Below, in pieces: positions 56,887 through 64,000 of a DNA stretch of 64,000 nucleotides (its first letter is position 1; each line of letters starts with the position of its first letter). The stretch comes from Cyanobacterium aponinum PCC 10605. Its GTDB lineage: Bacteria; Cyanobacteriota; Cyanobacteriia; Cyanobacteriales; Cyanobacteriaceae. The stretch covers positions 1,364,001-1,428,000 of the forward strand of contig NC_019776.1 of the NCBI RefSeq assembly GCF_000317675.1. Direction: 5' to 3'. A program made the translations under genes and the position numbers. The notes under the pieces were generated by a model that was not told the origin of the DNA, searched no databases, and worked only from the letters and a program-made list of their open reading frames with translations.

Positions 56887-58458
56887 ATGGGCAACCTGCG
56901 TGTAAAAACTATCAAATATCTTATCCCCCTGACTCTATCTCTATCTTTTCTCATTGGTTGTCAAAAAAAACCTGTAGAAGAAATATCCTGTGCAATGCCA
57001 GAATGGGCGAGTGAAAATTCCAACTATGTTAGCAACCCCACACTAGACATAGCAGTTCACGTTGACGGTAGTGATTCCATGTTAGGTTATGTCACGATTC
57101 CCAATAGCAACTATACCAGAACCATTGAAGTTTTATCGAATAGTATTATCGGCACTAGCAATGTAAATGTAACATATCATCGCATCGGGGACGAAAAAAA
57201 TATCACCAGAGATGATTTCCGTAAAATTGCGAAGTCAACCACTTTCTATGATAGCAATGATGGTACTTATAAACCCGTATCTAGTCCTATTCAATCCGCT
57301 ATTACTCCTCCCCCACAGGGTAAAGAAAAATTAACGGTTATTGTTACAGATTTAGAAGGGGATGACGCTGGTAGAATTGCAGAAGCCTTAAGTAAGAACT
57401 ATCTCAATGAAGGAAGAAAAAACTACACCATTGGAGTCTGGGCAGTAAAAAGTCAGTTTAATGGTACAGTCTTTAATCCCAATACAGGCAGTGCTAAATT
57501 TATTTATAATACCCAAGGTAAATCTTCCGAAGCCTATCGACCTTTTTATGTTTTGTTCATAGGAGAATATGATAAAATAATCGACTCTTTTAATGAGATA
57601 AAAAAACTAGATTCTCAACTTCAAAGCTACAGTGAAATGTTTATTTTTCCTAGTCAAAATATTCTCAAGGAAGCAGTCAATTTAGGGAATTTTTCAACCA
57701 TAGAACGCAATTCTGTTTTGCCAGAAACAGGAGATTTACAAAGAATTTATAGCCTTACTGATGATAATGTGGTAGTGATTCCTAAAGATCAAAATCAAGA
57801 TACTTATGACTTAATAGAAGTGATTAACCCCACTGAAATGCAACCTAAAATTAACTACTCTGTTGCTTTTCCCCAGTTAGCTACGAATGATAATAATAAT
57901 TATTCTTTATTTATTAATGAAAATAATTTGATCACTCAAACTAAAGTCTTTACCTATGGTAAAAACAATCAGAATATAGAAGAACCTGAATTAGAAGAAA
58001 AAGAAGAAGAAACTAACGCAGAATCAACAGAAGCTAAAGAAGAATCCCAAAAATCAACGGCTAATAATCAAGAAAATAATACTCCTTTAGAAAATACTCA
58101 AGAAAAACAAAACTTTATCGAAAACTCTAGTAACACTTTGCGTCAAGCCTTAATAATTGATAATCTGAAACTGGATGAACAAAAACAAAATTTAGAGTTT
58201 GTTACTAATCTCAATCTTAATAATTTATCTAATCCACAAATTTATTTATTTGAAGTTGATTTAATATTAGATGATGTAACCAGTTTAGACTGGTGGAATG
58301 ATTGGAGTGTAAATGCCGGAGAATTAGGCGATGGCTCAAAAACTCAGAATTTATCTATTTTTATGAATAAGTTAAAAAGTTTAAGTCTGGAAACACTAGA
58401 AAATGAAAATGGTGATGCAGTAATTGGACGTTTTTGTATTGGAATTCAAAAAAATTAA
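56887..58458 (+). CDS. vWA-domain lipoprotein
   Basis: A 523-residue extracytoplasmic lipoprotein. The signal peptide ends in the lipobox LIGC (Cys at about residue 26). A vWA domain begins near residue 53 with a complete MIDAS DxSxS in HVDGSDSMLGY and a second metal-contact TDLEGDD. A Glu/Asn-rich low-complexity linker (about 365-410) precedes a C-terminal segment with a WWNDWSV motif. It heads the plus-strand half of the locus and is separated from the next gene by 63 bp. vWA proteins usually organise multi-protein complexes. Confidence 0.9.
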   Translation: MGNLRVKTIKYLIPLTLSLSFLIGCQKKPVEEISCAMPEWASENSNYVSNPTLDIAVHVDGSDSMLGYVTIPNSNYTRTIEVLSNSIIGTSNVNVTYHRIGDEKNITRDDFRKIAKSTTFYDSNDGTYKPVSSPIQSAITPPPQGKEKLTVIVTDLEGDDAGRIAEALSKNYLNEGRKNYTIGVWAVKSQFNGTVFNPNTGSAKFIYNTQGKSSEAYRPFYVLFIGEYDKIIDSFNEIKKLDSQLQSYSEMFIFPSQNILKEAVNLGNFSTIERNSVLPETGDLQRIYSLTDDNVVVIPKDQNQDTYDLIEVINPTEMQPKINYSVAFPQLATNDNNNYSLFINENNLITQTKVFTYGKNNQNIEEPELEEKEEETNAESTEAKEESQKSTANNQENNTPLENTQEKQNFIENSSNTLRQALIIDNLKLDEQKQNLEFVTNLNLNNLSNPQIYLFEVDLILDDVTSLDWWNDWSVNAGELGDGSKTQNLSIFMNKLKSLSLETLENENGDAVIGRFCIGIQKN

Positions 58459-58521
58459 AATTAGATTAGTTCGGGGTTCGGAGTTTTTTAATTCTTCATT
58501 TTAACTGAAGTAAATAAGATT

Positions 58522-59598
58522 ATGACTAATTCAGAATCAGACATTCAAGAAATTATTAAATATGTACAAAAATTAGAAAAAAGAGTAAAAAAACTTGAAT
58601 CAAAAGATGCAATTATCTTAAAATCTGTTCCCAAGGATATACAACCAAAACCGTTAAAATTTTCCCCAGAAAAATTAATAGATATTTATAATGATGTTCC
58701 TTCTATTTTAGAAGAGTATGTAGTGGAAGTTTCTATCACCGCACAAAGTTGGCGATCGCACTCTGAGGATAAGACAATAGTAGAAAAGAGTATTGGCGGT
58801 AATTACTGGATAATTTTATTAGAAAATTTAGATGAGAAAAAATATTATTTATTACCCAATCAGAGCAAAAAATTAAGAATAAGTAGATTAAGAAGTCTGC
58901 ACAATATGTTTAAAATACAAGGAGAAAAAGACACAAATAATGATAACTATATAATAATTAAACCAGCCCTATTAAATATGATTCCCAGTGGAAAAGAATG
59001 GGAAATAATCGAAAAAGGAATACTTTATTTAGGTAAAACATCCCCCACTCAAAAGTTAACCGCAGAATTAGAAAAGTTAACAGAAAATCAAGAAACAATG
59101 CCTTCAAGTCTTCAAGGCTTATTAAACGTTTTAGAAAAACTAAATAAAAATAATAATGAGTTAAAAATAAAACTAAATTCTTTAGAAAAACGCATTCAAA
59201 AACTAGAACCTGAAGAAATAAAATGGGTAGAATTATATCATCTTGAACCAGAAAAATTTGCTACTTTGGGTGGAGGAAATACTAAATTAAAACTCACTGA
59301 AACAACTGTTAATAAACTTCTACAAAGCTCTACTAAAGATATTTATTTAGAGGCTGATTCTCTCGGTCAATATTTATTAAAGCAAGGAGAAAAAGGATTA
59401 TATTTATTTCCTGATCCTTTAGGAATATTTGATAAAAATAGTTTAATTTTAACCCGTTTAGCGAATTTATTTATAACTCATGGAGAAATTCCGATCGCAT
59501 CTTTAGGGAAAGATATAAAAGTAATAAAACCTGCAAAATTGAAAAAAATTAATAATAATCAATGGAGCTTATTAGAATCAGGAGAAATTAATTTTTAG
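58522..59598 (+). CDS. Coiled-coil protein with two copies of the shared domain (locus protein C)
   Basis: A 358-residue cytoplasmic protein. A short N-terminal coiled coil (residues 8-30) precedes the first copy of the shared domain (about 63-172: YYLLPNQSKK, IIIKPALL, WEIIEKGILYLG). A second coiled coil (about 185-230) leads to the second copy (about 250-358: ETTVNKLL, GLYLFPDPLG, IKVIKPAKL, WSLLESGEINF). No known family could be assigned. It lies 63 bp after the vWA lipoprotein gene and is probably co-transcribed with it. Confidence 0.82.
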   Translation: MTNSESDIQEIIKYVQKLEKRVKKLESKDAIILKSVPKDIQPKPLKFSPEKLIDIYNDVPSILEEYVVEVSITAQSWRSHSEDKTIVEKSIGGNYWIILLENLDEKKYYLLPNQSKKLRISRLRSLHNMFKIQGEKDTNNDNYIIIKPALLNMIPSGKEWEIIEKGILYLGKTSPTQKLTAELEKLTENQETMPSSLQGLLNVLEKLNKNNNELKIKLNSLEKRIQKLEPEEIKWVELYHLEPEKFATLGGGNTKLKLTETTVNKLLQSSTKDIYLEADSLGQYLLKQGEKGLYLFPDPLGIFDKNSLILTRLANLFITHGEIPIASLGKDIKVIKPAKLKKINNNQWSLLESGEINF

Positions 59599-59771
59599 TT
59601 TTAGTAAAGCAATTCAAATATTTTAAAAGATTTTTCCATGAAAACAGCTAGTACATTAAAACTAATACTCTTGCCTTCTTTTCCTAAAACTCTGATCAAA
59701 GTAAAAATTCTGCAAAAACTGTCTTAAGTTTTTATAAAATAAATATGTTAACTATAAATAATCTTAAACCT

Positions 59772-60014
59772 ATGACTACTCAAACGATTGATTTACCCGA
59801 AATGATTTTAACGAAAATAAAAGATTTACCCTTAGAGCAACAACAAGAAATTTTAGATTTTACTGAATTCATTGCTCATAAATATACCAAAAATTCAGGG
59901 GAAAACAATAAATCGAATGGAAAAAGAGTTGCGGGTTTATTTAAGGGTAAAGGTTGGATAAGTGATGATTTTAATGAACCTTTACCACCTGAAATATTAG
60001 GGGATATTATATAA
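59772..60014 (+). CDS. DUF2281 antitoxin of a PIN-type pair
   Basis: An 80-residue antitoxin with the DUF2281 opening TIDLPEMILTKIKDLPLEQQQEILDFTEFI. The C-terminal half (KRVAGLFKGKGWISDDFNEPLP) binds the PIN toxin in this family. The ATG at 59772 is preferred because family members start near TTQTIDL. An in-frame ATG at 59745 would add nine residues. A damaged duplicate lies at 61339-61622. Confidence 0.88.
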   Translation: MTTQTIDLPEMILTKIKDLPLEQQQEILDFTEFIAHKYTKNSGENNKSNGKRVAGLFKGKGWISDDFNEPLPPEILGDII

Positions 60015-60019
60015 AAATC

Positions 60020-60397
60020 TTGTTAGATACTCATGCTTTTATTTGGTGGAATTTAACTCCTGAAAAATTATCTTTAAATGGATTAAGTTTAATAGAAGAT
60101 AAAGAAAATATTTTCTACTTGAGTATTGCTAGTGTGTGGGAAATGCAGATTAAAATATCTATCAATAAACTACATTTTGATAATCCATTGTCTCAAATAA
60201 TTACTAAGCAGAGAAATATTAATAATCTTCAAATTTTGTCCATAGAATTAGAGCATATTTGGGAGTTAAAAAATTTGCCTTTACATCATAAAGATCCTTT
60301 TGATAGAATACTCATTGCTCAAGCTATGATAGAAAAAATCCCAATTCTCACCATCGATTCTATCTTCCATAATTATTCTATTAATACTATTTGGTAA
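60020..60397 (+). CDS. PIN-domain (VapC-type) ribonuclease toxin
   Basis: A 125-residue PIN toxin. The acidic residues are the Asp in LLDTHAF, the Glu in SVWEMQIK, and the Asp residues in HHKDPFDRILIAQAM and ILTIDS. The likely start is TTG at 60020, five bases after the antitoxin stop. The corresponding place in the downstream copy is an ATG (61555-61565) three codons further upstream; here that codon reads ATA, so translation may have been weakened. All catalytic acids are present. Confidence 0.88.
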   Translation: MLDTHAFIWWNLTPEKLSLNGLSLIEDKENIFYLSIASVWEMQIKISINKLHFDNPLSQIITKQRNINNLQILSIELEHIWELKNLPLHHKDPFDRILIAQAMIEKIPILTIDSIFHNYSINTIW

Positions 60398-60681
60398 ATA
60401 ATAATTAGCTCAATATAGGAGCTTTTTAAAACAAATTTTTTAGGGAAGATTAGGATTTTTATTCGTCATTTCCTCATAAACTAATTTCGACACTTCAGGA
60501 TAAAAGGTTTTATCTTCGTAAAAAGCAGGATCATCCCCTAAAATAAAGAAAATATGATACTATTGTTAATAAAAAGACATCCTTTAAAGGACTTCTGCTT
60601 ATAATGTGCAGTTTTTTCCTGACTTCTCTTTTGGTAATTCTTAATTCTTAATTATAAATAGATTTACGAGAAAAAGGTTGA
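60398..60681. pseudogene. Minus-strand gene remnant and direct repeat
   Basis: On the minus strand a reading frame of about 36 codons (about 60440-60558: GDDPAFYEDKTFYPEVSKL ending KNPNLP) has an immediate upstream in-frame stop. It looks like the 3' end of a lost gene. Within it the 38-base segment 60467-60504 is repeated exactly at 61306-61343. The rest of the gap is AT-rich and without a gene. Confidence 0.45.
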
Positions 60682-61035
60682 TTATTGATTTTCAAATTCT
60701 GCAATAATTTGTTCAATAACTTTGGTTGAAATATCAGAAAAATCTGACTTAGAATAAATTGTCACTAGAATAATTTTACTGCTAGTTTTAAGATAGTAAA
60801 TAACTCTATAATCTGCACTTTTACCCTTTTGAATATTACTATTTTTAAGACGAACTTTAAAAACCTGATAATTAGAACCCGAAATCTGTTCCCCCAAAAT
60901 TTCTCCTAGTTTCAGACACTCAATTAAAGGCTCTAAATCTTTACGAATAGAGCGATAACGTTTAGCTAATTGAGTCAAATTTTTTTTAAAGTATTGTGTT
61001 AATAAAATTTCGACGGGTAACGAATTATTCGACAT
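60682..61035 (-). CDS. RelE/ParE-family toxin
   Basis: A 117-residue RelE/ParE-type toxin from the ATG at 61035 (MSNNSLPVEILLTQYFKKNL). A longer frame to 61089 overlaps the antitoxin and is unlikely. The family pattern is visible: TQLAKRYRSIRKDLEPLIECL, LKNSNIQKGKSADYRVIYYL, and KIILVTIYSKSDFSD at the end. It overlaps the antitoxin stop by 11 bases. All parts of the fold appear intact. Confidence 0.88.
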   Translation of the reverse strand: MSNNSLPVEILLTQYFKKNLTQLAKRYRSIRKDLEPLIECLKLGEILGEQISGSNYQVFKVRLKNSNIQKGKSADYRVIYYLKTSSKIILVTIYSKSDFSDISTKVIEQIIAEFENQ

Positions 61036-61252
61036 CAATTCCCTCCCACATCTGGGATAAAGGAATTGTTTGCCCCGTGAATGCTTCATTAAGCCCTTGT
61101 TTAATCCCTTCTATCACTATTTCATTGGGAGTATCATCAGGATCTAAATTAGTTTTTTGCATTAAATATTTTAATATTTCTTCTTGTTCCGATAAAGAAA
61201 GTTGATCAATTAAATTCAATATTTGATTTTTTGTAATTGTTAAAGTTACCAT
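61025..61252 (-). CDS. Antitoxin of the RelE/ParE-type pair
   Basis: A 75-residue acidic protein preceding the toxin. Its start MVTLTITKNQILNLIDQLSL and the EEILKYLMQKT helix are like small antitoxins found upstream of RelE/ParE toxins in cyanobacteria. The C-terminal part (FTGQTIPLSQMWEGIDVE) is likely the toxin-binding region. The stop codon overlaps the toxin start. Confidence 0.85.
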   Translation of the reverse strand: MVTLTITKNQILNLIDQLSLSEQEEILKYLMQKTNLDPDDTPNEIVIEGIKQGLNEAFTGQTIPLSQMWEGIDVE

Positions 61253-61338
61253 AAATTTTTTCTTTTTTTATTAATTTCTCAAAGTAATCTTTAAATTGAT
61301 TTTAGCATTTCCTCATAAACTAATTTCGACACTTCAGG

Positions 61339-61622
61339 ATAAATATGTTAACTATAAATAATCTTAAACCTATGACTACTCAAACGATTGATTTAACCGA
61401 GATGATTTTAACGAAAATAAAAGATTTACCCTTAGAGCAACAACTGAAAAAAATAAATCGAATGGAAAAAGAGTTGCAGGTTTATTTAAGGATAAAGGTT
61501 GGATGAGTGATGATTTTAATGATCCCTTACCACCCGAAATATTAGGGGATATTATATGAAAATATTGTTAGATACTCATGCTTTTATTTAGTGGAATTTA
61601 ATTCCTGAAAAATTATCTTTAA
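61339..61622 (+). pseudogene. Degraded duplicate of the DUF2281/PIN toxin-antitoxin pair
   Basis: Aligns with 59739-60077 from ATAAATATGTTAAC to TTATCTTTAA with few substitutions. A net 55-base deletion in the antitoxin part (after GAGCAACAAC, about 61443) shifts the frame. In the PIN part the Trp codon after HAFI is TAG (61589-61591). The copy ends after about 20 codons of the toxin, so neither gene is functional. It keeps the overlapping ATGA start/stop arrangement that the intact copy has lost. Confidence 0.9.
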
Positions 61623-61662
61623 TATGTACTAAAGTTATATTTTTAAAAATTTATTCCTAGTC

Positions 61663-63381
61663 TCAAGCACATTCTAAATAATTAGCATTTACCCATCCAG
61701 TTCTGCCATTCAAAGAGCGATTAGATCCTTCAATTACTCTTATATAATACCAAGGAAAATCCCCTCGAATATATTGTACAACATCATCATTATTTAACCC
61801 AGCAAGTGACTCTCCCCCCGGACTTTTACGCACAGCTAATTGTCCAGTTTTGATGTTAGTAACTAAACAACTAGGATTTTTTTCAACATGAACAGTGTTT
61901 TCAAAATGGATTTGACTATGATGTATATAGCCATTTCTACCACAAAAATCAGTTACATACCAACCATTTGCAGAACCATAAGTATTAATAGTAATAGAAG
62001 TAACGGCATTTACGCTACAAATAATTTCCCCATTAGGTGTTGTTCTAATATTGGAAGGGGGATCAAAAACGATAGCACTTATATTTTGACTGCCACTATC
62101 AAAAGAACCTGTAGTATTACTAATTTTCTCTTTATTACGATCTTCTTCTTTAGCTTTTTGATAAAGCCTTTCCGCCTCCAAGCGTTGTTGCTCCACTTCC
62201 TGTTTTAGAGCCTCTAATTCTTCTCTTTCTTTATTAAGATTTTCTTCTGATAATTGTGATTTTATTCGCTCTTTTTCTTGCTCAATTTCAGCTATTTTTT
62301 GTTGAGTTTGATTGATATTTTGAATAATAAAAAACCCGACCAAAGAACCTAATAAAGCTAATATTAAAATTAATAAAATAATCAGAATATTCGATGAAGA
62401 TTTATCATTCTGTTTCGGATAACTATTACTTGAAGTATTAATTTCTGGCTCTGGATATATTGGCTGACTTACAGGAGGTTGAACTACAGGAATAGGATCA
62501 GTATTTTTTTCGATATTAATGTTAGAAGTTTTGATATTCTCGCCTTTCGGAGGAACAACTGCAACGGTTTGAAACTGACTTAAATATAAATCCTCTTGCA
62601 TCGCTTCGGCGGTGAGATAACGATTAGAAATTTCCATTTTGATCGCTTTTTCCAATACCCTTGCAAGGGAAGGATGCAGATTCGCCACTAAATTTTGCCA
62701 TTCTAACTCCCCCGTTAAATTGTTAGAAGGAAGCTCAATGGGATATTTTCCGGTTAAACTATATATCATGGTCAACCCTAGTGCAAATAAATCTGTACTA
62801 AAAACAGTTCTTCCCATACTTTGCTCAGGGGCGATAAATCCTCTTGTACCAATGACGACAGAGGAAACCGTTGAACCTGATGAAGTGTTGAAACTCCCCA
62901 TTGTTTCCTTCACCGCGCCAAAATCGATCAACACAGGAAGCCCGTCAGAGGCTCGGATAATGATGTTTTCAGGCTTTATATCTCTGTGAATGATATTTTT
63001 GCTGTGAACATATTTGAGGGTATCGAGAAGGGATGTTAAGATTGTTAAACAACGATCAGAAGATAGAATCCCTGATTGACTGAGGTTTTTTCCTTCTATG
63101 TATTCTTGTACTAAATAATATTTATCATCTTGACAGAAGTAGGCGTAAAGGGTGGGAATTTGGGGACAATTTTGTCCTAATTCTTCTAATACTTGGGCTT
63201 CTTTAAGAAATAATTTTTCAATGATTTCTGAGCTAGTATTATGGTTAACGGATTTAAGGGCTTTTACTACTACTTTTCGTTGAGTTGGGCTGTGTAAATC
63301 CACTGCTAAAAAGGTTTCTCCAAATCCCCCACTACCTAGAGGATGAAGTATTTGATAGCGATCGCACAAGATTTCATTCAT
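61663..63381 (-). CDS. Serine/threonine protein kinase with SH3 repeats
   Basis: A 572-residue membrane kinase. The kinase domain (about 8-270) has the Gly loop GSGGFGETF, the Lys in VVVKALK, HRDIKPENI, and the DFG motif in LIDFGAVKE. All catalytic residues are present. A Pro-rich linker leads to a transmembrane helix (about 330-352). A coiled coil (about 355-405) follows outside, then two SH3b domains (about 430-495 and 505-572). It is like cyanobacterial SpkA/SpkC-type kinases that may sense the cell wall. It follows the toxin-antitoxin island. Confidence 0.95.
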   Translation of the reverse strand: MNEILCDRYQILHPLGSGGFGETFLAVDLHSPTQRKVVVKALKSVNHNTSSEIIEKLFLKEAQVLEELGQNCPQIPTLYAYFCQDDKYYLVQEYIEGKNLSQSGILSSDRCLTILTSLLDTLKYVHSKNIIHRDIKPENIIIRASDGLPVLIDFGAVKETMGSFNTSSGSTVSSVVIGTRGFIAPEQSMGRTVFSTDLFALGLTMIYSLTGKYPIELPSNNLTGELEWQNLVANLHPSLARVLEKAIKMEISNRYLTAEAMQEDLYLSQFQTVAVVPPKGENIKTSNINIEKNTDPIPVVQPPVSQPIYPEPEINTSSNSYPKQNDKSSSNILIILLILILALLGSLVGFFIIQNINQTQQKIAEIEQEKERIKSQLSEENLNKEREELEALKQEVEQQRLEAERLYQKAKEEDRNKEKISNTTGSFDSGSQNISAIVFDPPSNIRTTPNGEIICSVNAVTSITINTYGSANGWYVTDFCGRNGYIHHSQIHFENTVHVEKNPSCLVTNIKTGQLAVRKSPGGESLAGLNNDDVVQYIRGDFPWYYIRVIEGSNRSLNGRTGWVNANYLECA

Positions 63382-63465
63382 AATGATGCAATCCCCTGAT
63401 TAACTGTGAGGGATAAAAATTATGTTTATATGCTTATAATAGTGCATATTATTTCTTTAACTGTT

Positions 63466-64000
63466 TTAACTTCTCCCTTCCGAATTTTCAAGACCGATTA
63501 ATTCTGGTTTGACTTTCTCCAAAAAACTAATTAACATTACTGTTAAAATTCCTTCAATTAAGGCTTGAACAGCATAACCAATTAGAGAAGTAAAAATAGC
63601 TGTTTTTTCTGCGTCAATATCTAAATCAGGGGCAATATTATTAATAGTAATAAAGACAAAAATTAAGGCAGATAAAAAAACACTTAGCCCCCCTCCCAAA
63701 AAGGCTAAAGTGGACTTGCCGAAGGGAGTATTAAAAAAAGATGTGGTACGAAAAGACCATATATAATGAGCTAACAAAGCAGGAACACCCATAATAATAG
63801 CGTTAATTCCGAGGGTAGATAACCCCCCATGTTGAAAAAACATCCCTTGAAAAAATAAGCCAATTAAAATACCGGGGAAAGCATAATAACCCAAAACTAA
63901 ACCCATCACTCCATTTAAAACGAGATGGATACTGAAAGGAGGAATGGGAATATGAATTAAAGAAGCAACAAAGAAAGCCGCAGTTAGTAAAGATGCTTTA
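63466..64000 (-). CDS. cbiM: CbiM-like cobalt/nickel ECF transporter substrate subunit (5' truncated by window edge)
   Basis: The gene runs off the right edge; 177 residues of the C-terminal part are visible. The HIPIPPFSIHLVLNGVMGL motif at 63895-63955 is diagnostic of CbiM/NikM proteins. A further PALLAHYIWS and a long helical region follow. An upstream start and the Met-His-Ile-Pro-Asp N-terminus lie outside the window. It imports cobalt or nickel with CbiQ/CbiO partners that are not seen here. The substrate cannot be decided from this part. Confidence 0.9.
   Translation of the reverse strand, partial: KASLLTAAFFVASLIHIPIPPFSIHLVLNGVMGLVLGYYAFPGILIGLFFQGMFFQHGGLSTLGINAIIMGVPALLAHYIWSFRTTSFFNTPFGKSTLAFLGGGLSVFLSALIFVFITINNIAPDLDIDAEKTAIFTSLIGYAVQALIEGILTVMLISFLEKVKPELIGLENSEGRS

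Noticed and set aside
60682-61089. Longer toxin frame beginning at 61089
   Set aside because: It would run 65 bases into the antitoxin gene in another frame; the ATG at 61035 gives the usual overlap and the family start.
1-64000. tRNA, rRNA, tmRNA or riboswitch genes
   Set aside because: I looked for T-loop sequences and conserved rRNA or riboswitch cores on both strands and saw none that could be supported.

Overview
The window is an AT-rich cyanobacterial chromosome segment. About 35 exact copies (counted by eye) of the HIP1 octamer GCGATCGC, a cytochrome bd pair of cyanobacterial type, a CrtH-type carotene isomerase, an RppA/RppB-like two-component pair and a DUF697 protein all point to cyanobacteria. 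Intergenic DNA full of heptameric tandem repeats fits a unicellular Cyanobacterium/Geminocystis-like genome, but the genus is an inference. I found no rRNA, tRNA or CRISPR array.

Layout. 1-20.3 kb is mostly housekeeping: a truncated DUF697 protein, fabH, a GAF histidine kinase, a divergent sucC-like gene, crtH, psiE-like, cysS, a 1390-residue hybrid kinase, argF, fabD, cydA, cydB and a sugar-nucleotide epimerase. 20.5-30.1 kb, on the minus strand, holds a small membrane protein, a very large tamB and the conserved rpmH-rnpA-PH-yidC-khpB-yceD cluster. 30.4-36 kb is a copper-type locus (multicopper oxidase, DUF411 protein, RppB-like kinase, RppA-like regulator) interrupted by two toxin-antitoxin modules, YefM/YoeB and BrnT/BrnA. 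36.2-46.7 kb has an orphan Nif11-type leader peptide, mreC, rnz, a four-helix protein, a cNMP-EAL protein, a degenerate FTR1-like permease, argJ, a HicB-like protein, a matrixin protease, folB, a DinB protein and a methyltransferase with a possible Mrr-like tail. An IS982-like remnant lies at 47.3 kb, followed by nanE.

48.4-59.6 kb is the most interesting region. Two divergent gene sets share a 213-bp control region. The left set encodes a small four-helix membrane protein, a tubulin-like GTPase, a 1102-residue protein with an actin/Hsp70-type ATPase core, a zinc-ribbon/coiled-coil protein and a secreted or anchored coiled-coil protein. The right set encodes a vWA lipoprotein and a coiled-coil protein. 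Three of these proteins carry, in four copies, the same domain of about 110-130 residues, which I do not recognise. Together they look like a membrane-linked cytoskeletal or sensory apparatus of unknown purpose.

59.7-61.6 kb is a toxin-antitoxin island: a DUF2281/PIN pair, a ParE-like pair and a broken second copy of the DUF2281/PIN pair. The window ends with a Ser/Thr kinase carrying SH3 repeats and the 3' part of cbiM. Intergenic regions share several dispersed repeat families, two of which form a composite of about 200 bp found twice; one copy supplies the last codons of the matrixin gene.
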